Notes under the pieces: model-generated | Told to the model about the DNA's origin: nothing | The model's database searches: none | What the model saw: the letters and a program-made list of their open reading frames with translations, nothing else | Made by a program: the position numbers and the translations under genes | Shown: positions 56,863-64,000 of the stretch, in pieces | How positions within the stretch are numbered: position 1 is the stretch's first letter | How the letters are laid out: every line of letters begins with the position of its first letter | Origin: Rhodospirillaceae bacterium | Lineage (GTDB): Bacteria; Pseudomonadota; Alphaproteobacteria; Rhodospirillales; Rhodospirillaceae | Assembly (NCBI GenBank): GCA_040219235.1 | Contig: JAVJSV010000007.1 | Span: forward strand, 1-64,000 | DNA length: 64,000 nt | Direction: 5' to 3'

Positions 56863-56880
56863 TGGCGGTCGTTCTATGAC
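56847..56880 (+). repeat. Perfect 10-bp inverted repeat overlapping the Pho box
   Basis: GTCATAGAAC (56847-56856) and GTTCTATGAC (56871-56880) are exact inverted repeats, 14 bases apart. A competing pair, CGACCG (56842-56847) with CGGTCG (56866-56871), shares bases with both arms, so the two hairpins exclude each other. They may be DNA operator halves or, if transcribed from argC, an RNA switch or weak terminator. Confidence 0.6.
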
Positions 56881-56924
56881 ACGCTAGCATGCAACACGAT
56901 TTGTATTTTGAGGAGTAACGTCCG

Positions 56925-57890
56925 ATGAAACTCGGTCTCACATCTATCGCTGTTTGTGTGTTGAGTTTGGTGTATTTCCCTCAGATACAAGCTCAAGAAC
57001 AATGTCCTCGCGGCACATTGGATTCTCGATACTGCGATAGAGATGGTGATCTCATTGCAGATTTGCCGTTAGAGGAAGATGATTGGCAAGATCCCTCTGC
57101 TTTAATTTTTTCATATACTCCCGTCGAAGACCCTGCTGTGTATGAAAAAGTATGGGCGGACTTTATCGCTCATTTGGAAAAAAAAACTGAAAAGCGGGTG
57201 ATTTTCTTTCCCGTGCAGTCCTATGCCGCTCAATATGAAGCCATGCGATCAGGACGTTTGCATGTGGCGGGCATTAATACAGGCGGTACGCCTGTCGCTG
57301 TTAACTGTTCAGGGTTTGTGCCGTTCTCAATGATGGCGGGGGAGGATGGCGCTTATGGTTACGAAATGGAAATTATCGTACCTACAAATTCTGACATCCA
57401 AACTCCCGCAGACCTCAGAGGCAAAGCCCTGACTTTTACGTCTCCAACCTCAAACTCCGGGTTCAAAGCGCCGTCCGCGATTCTGAAGGCCGAATTTGGT
57501 CTTGTTGCAGACACAGACTTTGAAACAACGTTTTCTGGGAAGCATGACAACTCAATCTTGGGTGTCGCAAATGGTGATTATGAAGCGGCTGCTGTCGCCA
57601 ACTCTGTGCTCGGGCGTATGCTGGATCGCGAAACGGTTGATCCAGGCACGCTTCGGTCTATCTACAAATCGCAGACGTTTCCAACGACGTCCTACGGGCA
57701 TGCCTACAACTTGCATCCCGCAATAGCGGCCAAAATTCGCCAAGCCTTTTTCACCTTTCCTTGGGCAGGATCAGGTTTGGCTGAAGAGTTTGCAGAAGAG
57801 GACCGCTTCATCTCGATAAGCTACAAAACTGATTGGCAAGTGATCAGAACAATTGATAGCGCGTCTGATGTTTCCTATGACTGCCGTTAG
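56925..57890 (+). CDS. phnD: Phosphonate/phosphite-type ABC transporter binding protein
   Basis: The 321-residue PhnD-like protein has a signal peptide (cleaved near QIQAQ, residue 24), a short N-terminal segment with CDRDGDLIADLP, and the PhnD body with QSYAAQYEAMRSGRLHVAGINTGGTPVAVN and LRGKALTFTSPTSNSGFKAPSA. AGGAG lies 9 bases before ATG 56925. It heads phnD-C-E-E. Ligand could be phosphonate, phosphite or phosphate esters; no phosphonate-degrading gene is in the window. Confidence 0.9.
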   Translation: MKLGLTSIAVCVLSLVYFPQIQAQEQCPRGTLDSRYCDRDGDLIADLPLEEDDWQDPSALIFSYTPVEDPAVYEKVWADFIAHLEKKTEKRVIFFPVQSYAAQYEAMRSGRLHVAGINTGGTPVAVNCSGFVPFSMMAGEDGAYGYEMEIIVPTNSDIQTPADLRGKALTFTSPTSNSGFKAPSAILKAEFGLVADTDFETTFSGKHDNSILGVANGDYEAAAVANSVLGRMLDRETVDPGTLRSIYKSQTFPTTSYGHAYNLHPAIAAKIRQAFFTFPWAGSGLAEEFAEEDRFISISYKTDWQVIRTIDSASDVSYDCR

Positions 57891-57930
57891 ATGATGGTGG
57901 TTTCAGTCAAAATGCTGGGTCTTTGCCAGT

Positions 57931-58758
57931 ATGCCTAGCTTAAAACTTAAAAACTTGGTCAAGAGATATCCAACCGGTGATTTGGCGTTGGACGATGTTA
58001 CGTTAGATGTGCCGGAAGGACAGGTTATGGCGCTTATCGGTCCTTCAGGGGCCGGCAAAAGTACTTTGATTCGATGTGTCAACAGGCTGGTTGAACCCAC
58101 CAGTGGTGATGTCTTTCTCGGTGATCAAAACGTTACCAAAACGGGAGCCAGAAAATTGCGGCGTGTGCGCCGTCGCATGGGTATGATTTTTCAGGAATAC
58201 GCTTTGGTAGAGCGGCTGTCGGTGATGGAAAACGTATTGTCGGGTCGCCTTGGCTATGTTGGGTTCTGGGCCAGTTGGTTTAGGCGTTTTCCACAAGATG
58301 ATATCGGAAACGCTTTCAATTTACTGGAACGCGTCGGCCTTGCTGGCATGGAAGATAAGCGCGCTGATGCCTTGTCAGGGGGGCAGCGCCAGCGTGTTGG
58401 TATTGCTAGGGCGCTGATTCAAGACCCAGATATTTTACTTGTTGATGAACCCACGGCGAGTCTTGATCCCAAAACATCCCGGCAAATCATGCGCCTCATT
58501 ACTGAACTGTGCACTGAACGCAGTTTGTCTGCTGTAGTAAATATCCATGATGTACCGCTCGCTAAACTGTTTGCTCAACGGGTTGTTGGTCTGCAACTTG
58601 GACGGATTGTTTATGATGGTCCAGCAGACGGCCTAACCCCCGATGTTCTGACTCAGATCTATGGGGAGGAAGATTGGACAGCCACGGACCAGAAACTGGG
58701 TGATGGCTCAAAAACTGGCGATGCAGACACTCCAGAACCCATAGAGATCAAAGAGTGA
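57931..58758 (+). CDS. phnC: Phosphonate ABC transporter ATP-binding protein
   Basis: The 275-residue ATPase has Walker [10 protein letters not shown] (about 37-45), Q-loop [11 protein letters not shown], signature [15 protein letters not shown], Walker [13 protein letters not shown] and a switch His in NIHDVPLA. Those and the PhnC-like [10 protein letters not shown] insertion support the call. The acidic tail of about 25 residues is dispensable in the family. Its stop overlaps the permease GTG by 4 bases. Confidence 0.93.
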   Translation: MPSLKLKNLVKRYPTGDLALDDVTLDVPEGQVMALIGPSGAGKSTLIRCVNRLVEPTSGDVFLGDQNVTKTGARKLRRVRRRMGMIFQEYALVERLSVMENVLSGRLGYVGFWASWFRRFPQDDIGNAFNLLERVGLAGMEDKRADALSGGQRQRVGIARALIQDPDILLVDEPTASLDPKTSRQIMRLITELCTERSLSAVVNIHDVPLAKLFAQRVVGLQLGRIVYDGPADGLTPDVLTQIYGEEDWTATDQKLGDGSKTGDADTPEPIEIKE

Positions 58759-59576
58759 CGGCGTCATTGCCTTCAATGGCTAATGTCCGGCGCACGACTT
58801 GGCGCCCGCAGCCATTGATCAAAAGCCCGAGACTGCGGTGGGTCTTGGCACTTGGTGCTGGGATTTATCTTGCAGTTGCAGTGGGTACGCTCGACATTGA
58901 TTGGGCGCGTGTGGCGGAAGGTTGGCCGCGTGCGGAACGCTTCTTTGTCGGCTTCTTTCCTCCAGACTTTACGTCTCGTTGGGATGCCATCTTTGCCGGA
59001 CTCATGGAGAGTCTTTGGATGACCGTTGCAGCCACTGTGCTTGGCATTCTTATATCTATTCCAGTTGCCGTTGGGGGGGCACGTAATGTTGCGCCATTGC
59101 CCGTGTATTATTTTTGCCGATCCATCATGGCTTTGTCGCGCACATTCCATGAAGTCTTGATCGCGATCTTTTTTGTGAAACTGTTTGGTTTCGGGCCATT
59201 TGCCGGATTGATGACGTTGACGTTTGCCACGCTCGGTTTCTATGCGAAACTCTTATCCGAAGACATTGAGAGTATTGATGTGGCGCAGGCCGAGGCTATT
59301 CGTGCGACTGGTGCAAGTTGGTTGCAATGGCTGAGCTACGGTATTCAGCCACAAGTGCTACCACGCGCAATTGGCCTGGCTGTTTATCGTCTTGATATTA
59401 ACTTTCGCGAGTCTGCCGTGATTGGAATCGTTGGCGCAGGCGGTATAGGTGCAACGTTAAACACAGCCTTTGACCGTTATGAGTTTGATACGGCGGCTGC
59501 GATACTGCTGATCATCATTGGTATCGTTATGTTGGCTGAGTACACGTCAGGCATTATTCGCCAGAAGGTTCAGTGA
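58755..59576 (+). CDS. phnE: Phosphonate ABC transporter permease, first copy
   Basis: The 273-residue protein has five to six membrane segments and the permease coupling motif [31 protein letters not shown] 58755 overlaps phnC (GTGA). PhnE family features include [37 protein letters not shown]. It pairs with the second permease that follows, likely as a heterodimer. Confidence 0.92.
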   Translation: MTASLPSMANVRRTTWRPQPLIKSPRLRWVLALGAGIYLAVAVGTLDIDWARVAEGWPRAERFFVGFFPPDFTSRWDAIFAGLMESLWMTVAATVLGILISIPVAVGGARNVAPLPVYYFCRSIMALSRTFHEVLIAIFFVKLFGFGPFAGLMTLTFATLGFYAKLLSEDIESIDVAQAEAIRATGASWLQWLSYGIQPQVLPRAIGLAVYRLDINFRESAVIGIVGAGGIGATLNTAFDRYEFDTAAAILLIIIGIVMLAEYTSGIIRQKVQ

Positions 59577-60391
59577 TGGCGGTCTTACAAAGCAAAGATG
59601 GCCCAATCTGGCGCAAAAGAACAACACAAGCAGATTTCAGTGTCTGGTTTTGCTGGCTGCTTGGCGTGGCTGCCGTTTCCGCTTGCTTTTACTTCATCTC
59701 AGATAAAACCATATGGGTCTTTGTGTTGAGCGCTCCTCAGGAGGCGGCAGACCTTGGCAGTCGTATGGTGCCGCCGGATTGGGCTTATAGTTCTCAGTTG
59801 TGGCGGCCTTTGTGGGACACTTTTAACATCGCCACCCTAGGCACAATACTCGCCATTGTTGCATCTATACCCGTCGCGTTTTGCGCGGCGCGCAATACCA
59901 CACCCAGTAAAGTTTTTGTTCGTCCCGTTGCTTTGTTTATCATCGCCTCCTCGCGGTCTATCAATTCGTTGATCTGGGCACTTTTACTGGTGGTTATCGT
60001 GGGGCCTGGTGTTTTCGCCGGTGTCCTGGCTATTGCGTTCCGCTCCATCGGGTTTTGTGGAAAGCTCTTGTATGAAGCCATTGAGGAAATTGACGTCTCC
60101 CCTGTTGAGGCCGTCACAGCCACCGGTGCATCGTCGGCTCAGACTCTGACATATGGCGTTGTGCCGCAAGTGATGCCTGCCTTTGCTGGAATCTCCGTGT
60201 TCAGATGGGACATCAATATTCGTGAGTCCACAATCCTCGGTCTTGTTGGTGCAGGGGGGATCGGCCTTCAGTTAAGTGCGTCCATCAACAACCTGGATTG
60301 GTCGCGTGTGGCGGTTATTCTGCTCGCGATTTTAGTCTCGGTGATTGTCTCAGAGTGGCTGTCGGCGAAAATCCGCAACGCCTTAACCTAA
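59576..60391 (+). CDS. phnE: Phosphonate ABC transporter permease, second copy
   Basis: The 271-residue protein parallels the first permease, with ARNTTPSKVFVRPVALFIIASSRSINSLIWALLLV and EAVTATGASSAQTLTYGVVPQVMPAFAG. ATG 59576 shares one base with the upstream TGA; a GTG at 59573 is an alternative. Two adjacent phnE genes are common in alphaproteobacteria. It converges with the phaC gene 14 bases away. Confidence 0.92.
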   Translation: MAVLQSKDGPIWRKRTTQADFSVWFCWLLGVAAVSACFYFISDKTIWVFVLSAPQEAADLGSRMVPPDWAYSSQLWRPLWDTFNIATLGTILAIVASIPVAFCAARNTTPSKVFVRPVALFIIASSRSINSLIWALLLVVIVGPGVFAGVLAIAFRSIGFCGKLLYEAIEEIDVSPVEAVTATGASSAQTLTYGVVPQVMPAFAGISVFRWDINIRESTILGLVGAGGIGLQLSASINNLDWSRVAVILLAILVSVIVSEWLSAKIRNALT

Positions 60392-60405
60392 GTGCGATCA
60401 GCAGC

Positions 60406-62205
60406 CTAGTTTGCACGGGCTTTGCAATAAGCCCCCGGCGCATCCTCGATCACTTTGAGGCCACCCTTGCCAGGAACACGCGCCTTAATCTTTTTGCCGG
60501 ACTGTGGCTTCAACCACGCATCCCAATCAGTCCACCAAGACCCGGCATGCTCTGTGCTGTCTTTGAGCCATTTCTCAGCAGATTTTGGGTTTTTAGAATT
60601 GGTCCAATAACAGTACTTACCGGCAGCTGGCGGATTCACAACGCCAGCGATATGGCCCGACGCTGATAGCACAAAGCGAACCTTGCCCTTAAGCAGTTGC
60701 GTTGCGGCATAAGTGGATACCCAAGGCGCTATATGATCTTCCTTGCAGGAAATCATGTAGGTCGGCAGGTCGATTGTGCTGAGATCAATAGGTACGTCGT
60801 CTAGAGTAATGCCACCCGGTTTCACCAGGTTGTTTTCGAGATACATGTTGCGCAGATAAAAACTATGCATCGCCTTAGGCATGCGGGTGGAGTCTGAATT
60901 CCAATACAGTAAGTCAAAGGGGAAAGGGTCTTTGCCGAGCAGATAATTGTTGACGACAAAAGACCAAATCAGATCATTTGATCGCAGCATGTTGAAGGTT
61001 GCGGCCATATCAGCCCCTTCAAGAAAGCCACCGCTTTCATCCATACGTTTCTCTAAGCCCACGACCTGACCTTCATCAATAAAGACCCTTATGTCGCCGA
61101 CTTCGCTGAAATCCGTCAGTGCGGTCATTAATGTTGCCGTTTTGACGCTCGTGTCGCCTTTGGCTTTAAGGTAGGCCAGCGCCGCCGACAGCAACGTGCC
61201 GCCAATGCAGTAGCCGGTAACGTGCACCTTGTTGACTTGACAGGCCGTTTTTACGGCTTCAATTGCGCCAATTGCGCCTTCCAGCATGTAGTCTTCGAAC
61301 GACTTGTTACCGAGGGTTTCATCCGGATTTACCCAGGAGATAACAAAGGTGGTGTATCCCTGGTCCGTCGCCCATTTCACAAGCGAATTCTTCTCGCGTA
61401 AATCCAGGATGTAATACTTGTTAATCCAGGGCGGCATGATCAGCAGTGGCGTTGAATACTGCTGTTCTGTTGTTGGCTCGTATTGGATTAATTGAATCAG
61501 ATCATTCTGGAAGACGACTTTGCCCGGCGTTACAGCAACGTTTACACCAATCTCAAACGCCTCTTCATCTGTCATCGAAATCCGAAGCTTGCCTTTGCCC
61601 TTCTCAAGGTCATCAAGCATATTCTCCAGACCCTTAATAAGGTTCTCGCCGCCGCTTTCCGCAGTGGCCCGCAACACTTCCGGATTTGTCATCGCAAAAT
61701 TGGTTGGGGCAATCGCGTCCGCGAACTGTCGTGTATAGAAATCGACTTTGCGCGCTGTCTGAGGATCTAAGCCTTCGACATCTTTCACAGTTGCATTCAT
61801 CCAGCGCGAGGTCAGAAGGTACGACTGCTTTATGAAATCAAAAACTTCGTTTTCCTGCCACGTTTCATCTTTGAAACGACGATCCCCTTTTTCGGGCTCA
61901 ATCACGGGTTCTGTTTCTTCACCTAGCATCTTCAAGGTGGTGTTGCGCCATAACGCGATGTAGTCATTCCAGAGGTTGACCTGAGCTTCCACAAACTGAG
62001 AGGGGTCCTGCATCATTTTCTGGCTGAGTTCTAGAAAGGCAGCCCCAATATGAGCCGATTCGCTCATATCCATTGCCTCACCAGATGCATTGCGGGCTAT
62101 GAAACCTGAAACCAGCCGTTGAGAGCGCTCGGCGATACTGGCCATGGTTTGAGCCATATCCACATCCGCCTCTGTTGAGGTCTGGTTTTTGCCGTCTTCA
62201 GTCAT
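60406..62205 (-). CDS. phaC: Class I poly(3-hydroxyalkanoate) synthase
   Basis: PhaC polymerises hydroxyacyl-CoA into storage granules. The 599-residue protein has the N-terminal PhaC domain (about 70-240) and an alpha/beta-hydrolase core with nucleophile Cys333 in GYCIGG, later Asp in SCKEDHIAPW and His in SASGHIAGVVNPP. Length fits class I (no PhaE partner). No phaA, phaB or phasin is in view; propionyl-CoA carboxylase nearby affects a possible C5 precursor pool, an inference. Confidence 0.96.
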   Translation of the reverse strand: MTEDGKNQTSTEADVDMAQTMASIAERSQRLVSGFIARNASGEAMDMSESAHIGAAFLELSQKMMQDPSQFVEAQVNLWNDYIALWRNTTLKMLGEETEPVIEPEKGDRRFKDETWQENEVFDFIKQSYLLTSRWMNATVKDVEGLDPQTARKVDFYTRQFADAIAPTNFAMTNPEVLRATAESGGENLIKGLENMLDDLEKGKGKLRISMTDEEAFEIGVNVAVTPGKVVFQNDLIQLIQYEPTTEQQYSTPLLIMPPWINKYYILDLREKNSLVKWATDQGYTTFVISWVNPDETLGNKSFEDYMLEGAIGAIEAVKTACQVNKVHVTGYCIGGTLLSAALAYLKAKGDTSVKTATLMTALTDFSEVGDIRVFIDEGQVVGLEKRMDESGGFLEGADMAATFNMLRSNDLIWSFVVNNYLLGKDPFPFDLLYWNSDSTRMPKAMHSFYLRNMYLENNLVKPGGITLDDVPIDLSTIDLPTYMISCKEDHIAPWVSTYAATQLLKGKVRFVLSASGHIAGVVNPPAAGKYCYWTNSKNPKSAEKWLKDSTEHAGSWWTDWDAWLKPQSGKKIKARVPGKGGLKVIEDAPGAYCKARAN

Positions 62206-62502
62206 GGTGATTTACTTCTCGGTACGTGAATGAGCGCTATGTTTTCCAAAATTAAGGTCCGGAGAATGACCAAAGACTGGGCCAGATACGCTAAATTCCA
62301 AGCAGCGCCTCACTTTGGTCGCTTTGCGTTAGCTTACCTTTAAAGGTTTTTTTCCGGTCGAAGTCAGGGTATGGAATAGGCGGAATGACCATGGTTGTCC
62401 AGGGCGTTGGCTAGGGATATCCCTCAAAATTCTACGCGTGTAAGCTACACAAAATTTTTCCGGATTAACGCCGGAGTTTGAGATGAAGAAGTGAGGCTAT
62501 TC
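62206..62502. other. Divergent intergenic region phaC / OmpA-family gene
   Basis: Nearly 300 bases. ACCTTTAAAGGT (62336-62347) is a perfect palindrome running into seven T residues on the plus strand; its stem of four or five pairs is short for a terminator. No clear promoter pair is seen for either gene. Confidence 0.4.
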
Positions 62503-63555
62503 ATGGATGCAGCTTTTGATAATCGCGCCACTGAAAACAGTCCTGGCGTTTCGCCAGCGCTCACCCGTTGGTTGGCTCCGATCCTGTTATCACTGGCGCT
62601 ATCTGCATGCTCCACGGTGACTGATGTCTGGGAAGGCACCACAGCTGCCGTAGGAAGTGTTTTTTCCAGCGATGATGATGAATTTGCAGATGATTCTACA
62701 GCCGGTTTTCCAGATCTAGCGACCGTGCCAGAAGGTGCATCTACACAGGGTGCCGCAGCCGAGCGCGCTGCTGCGACTGAAGGTCTTATTGCAGACCGAG
62801 CGCAAGCCCAATACACGGAGCAGGTTAGGCGTCGTGAACCCGTTGCGGTCAGGCCGCTTCAGGATAGTGCTGCCGCCGAGAGTCAGACGAGCAATGAGCC
62901 GCCGCCGCCAACAGCCGTGCCCGCAGCTCCGGTCACCCAAGTAGAAACTGTGCCGAGAAACCGACCTTCACTGGCTGAACGTCTGGGCGCAGCGCCGCCT
63001 CCGCCGCCGCCTGCATCAGCTGAGAGCGCACCACCGCCGCCTCCTGCTCCCCCAGTTCCAGGCCGTGCAGGAGCAACCACAGAAACGACGCTGGTTACGC
63101 CATCCACCACGATTATTGGTAGTGATCGTGGTGAGGCTACCCCCCAAATGGCAGCGGTTCCCAACGCCATGTCCGCTTATGATCCCTCCGCTTATCGGGT
63201 TTCAACACATATCACGACGGTGACATTCCCACGCGGAAGCAGCAGCCTTACAGCGGCTGACCGCCGCGCCTTGGATGAGGTGATTAAGCTGAGAGAGCAA
63301 TATAATGGCGTTATCCGGATAGTTGGTCATGCCTCCAGCCGAACCCAGGATCTTGATCCTTTGCGGCATAAACTCGCGAATTTCCGGATTTCTCTCAATC
63401 GCGCGAATTCAGTGGCAGAGGCTCTGATGGCCAAAGGTTTGCCCGCAGACCGTTTGTTTGTTGGTGCGGTGTCTGACAACGAACCGCTGTATTATGAGGT
63501 TATGCCGGCCGGTGAGAGCGGAAATCAACGCGCTGAGATCTATCTTGATTACTAA
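62503..63555 (+). CDS. OmpA-family outer-membrane lipoprotein with Pro-rich hinge
   Basis: I start at ATG 62503, 6 bases after GTGAGG; GTG 62491 adds four residues. The 350-residue product has a long N-region, a hydrophobic stretch and lipobox LSAC (about residue 36), then an acidic and Ala-rich part, a Pro-rich hinge (about 160-190, AAPPPPPPASAESAPPPPPAPP) and a C-terminal OmpA/peptidoglycan-binding domain with VTFPRGSSSLTAADRRALDEV, RIVGHASSRTQ and RANSVAEALMAKGLPADR. It probably ties outer membrane to cell wall. The mature N-terminal part matches no family I know. Confidence 0.85.
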   Translation: MDAAFDNRATENSPGVSPALTRWLAPILLSLALSACSTVTDVWEGTTAAVGSVFSSDDDEFADDSTAGFPDLATVPEGASTQGAAAERAAATEGLIADRAQAQYTEQVRRREPVAVRPLQDSAAAESQTSNEPPPPTAVPAAPVTQVETVPRNRPSLAERLGAAPPPPPPASAESAPPPPPAPPVPGRAGATTETTLVTPSTTIIGSDRGEATPQMAAVPNAMSAYDPSAYRVSTHITTVTFPRGSSSLTAADRRALDEVIKLREQYNGVIRIVGHASSRTQDLDPLRHKLANFRISLNRANSVAEALMAKGLPADRLFVGAVSDNEPLYYEVMPAGESGNQRAEIYLDY

Positions 63556-63600
63556 CGCCTCCAAAACGACTCAGTAACGCCAGAAAATTACCTCAGAGCG

Positions 63601-63622
63601 GACTGAATCTATAGATTAAGTC
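63601..63622. repeat. Near-perfect 22-bp palindrome
   Basis: GACT (63601-63604) and AGTC (63619-63622) flank AATCTATAGATT, with one mismatched pair. It lies between the OmpA-family gene and the aminotransferase. GATCAG and CTGATC (63636-63641 and 63652-63657) form a second inverted repeat just after. Function unknown. Confidence 0.5.
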
Positions 63623-63705
63623 CTCGCCAGCACAGGATCAGGGCTGTAAAACTGATCTCTTAGACTAACGCACCTCTTTTTTTACTCTAGCCATATAAGA
63701 ATCTC

Positions 63706-64000
63706 ATGCCCCAAGAATTTCATCGTATTAAGCGCCTCCCGCCCTATGTGTTTGCAGAAGTGAACGCTATGAAGGCTGCGGCGCGTGCGGCCGGTGAGGA
63801 TATTATCGACCTTGGTATGGGGAATCCCGATCTGGCTACACCGCCGCATATTGTTGATAAGCTGTGTGAGGTGGCAAGAGACCCAAAAGCGCACAGATAC
63901 TCAGCATCTGCCGGGATCAAAGGTCTACGAAAGGCGCTGTCTGCTTATTATGAACGCCGGTTTAATGTGTCTATTGACCCGAATTCAGAATGCATCGTGA
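63706..64000 (+). CDS. Class I/II aminotransferase, N-terminal part (runs off window)
   Basis: ATG 63706 opens a frame that reaches the window end. The first 98 residues start [20 protein letters not shown] and include [19 protein letters not shown] and [23 protein letters not shown], a PLP-dependent aminotransferase of the AlaC/YfdZ or LL-diaminopimelate aminotransferase group. The PLP Lys lies beyond the window. An overlapping frame at 63785 is a shadow. Confidence 0.88.
   Translation, partial: MPQEFHRIKRLPPYVFAEVNAMKAAARAAGEDIIDLGMGNPDLATPPHIVDKLCEVARDPKAHRYSASAGIKGLRKALSAYYERRFNVSIDPNSECIV

Noticed and set aside
56842-56880. H-type pseudoknot from the two interleaved stems
   Set aside because: The arms share bases and leave no linking loops to cross the grooves, so both stems cannot form together. 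Alternative hairpins are the better reading.
63785-64000. Open frame of 71 residues at the window end
   Set aside because: It is out of frame with a clear aminotransferase starting at 63706.

Overview
The window reads as one contiguous stretch of an alphaproteobacterial chromosome, probably a Rhodospirillales-like or related marine lineage. This is inference from gene content: the S10-spc-alpha ribosomal super-operon runs through secY-adk-rpsM-rpsK-rpoA-rplQ without rpmJ or rpsD, L3 has a long acidic tail, and the window holds an ATP12-type chaperone, a MipZ division ATPase, propionyl-CoA carboxylase, a class I PHA synthase, and glnB next to glnA. Base composition looks even and moderate. I see no insertion sequence, integrase, phage gene or CRISPR array.

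Layout. 1-14382: end of tuf, then about 28 translation and secretion genes, all on + and tightly packed. A consensus promoter at 11774-11801 restarts transcription at rpsM and a strong terminator at 14351-14382 closes the block. 14470-21821: a chained + strand operon of quality control and housekeeping genes (Do-type protease, RarA, CrcB, RluC-type synthase, HAD phosphatase, AsmA, ATP12), convergent with yciB. 22603-26559: propionyl-CoA carboxylase beta and alpha subunits, then acylphosphatase. 26587-30409: accessory genes (XRE regulator with DUF2975 membrane partner, a small lipoprotein, a Tat-type DUF1838 protein, an orphan iron-type binding protein) and lipB. tRNA-Leu(GAG) follows.

30911-34949 is the least ordinary part: an exported SDR, an exported metallo-beta-lactamase-fold hydrolase and a tandem pair of NmrA-like Rossmann proteins whose signal peptides lead straight into the nucleotide-binding strand, followed by a VOC protein. 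35036-39281 holds mgtE, an Hpt protein, a GH114/TM1410-like protein and an LhgO-like oxidoreductase. 39564-45575 joins mipZ, a VWA protein and a membrane J-domain protein to sugar-nucleotide genes (galU, ugd, phosphomannomutase).

45585-53433: DacA-type carboxypeptidase, clpS-clpA, glnB-glnA with a sigma54-like promoter, tRNA-His(GTG), rplM-rpsI. 53553-64000: a TPR-glycosyltransferase-like protein, argC with a gamma-carbonic anhydrase, a phnDCEE importer behind a candidate Pho box, PHA synthase, an OmpA-family lipoprotein, and the start of an aminotransferase gene.

Most genes are standard. The best leads for something undescribed are the exported Rossmann-fold cluster with its shared CX5C pair, the mipZ-VWA-DnaJ trio, the Pho box with overlapping alternative hairpins before phnD, an orphan terminator-like hairpin before clpS, and several perfect palindromes in intergenic DNA.
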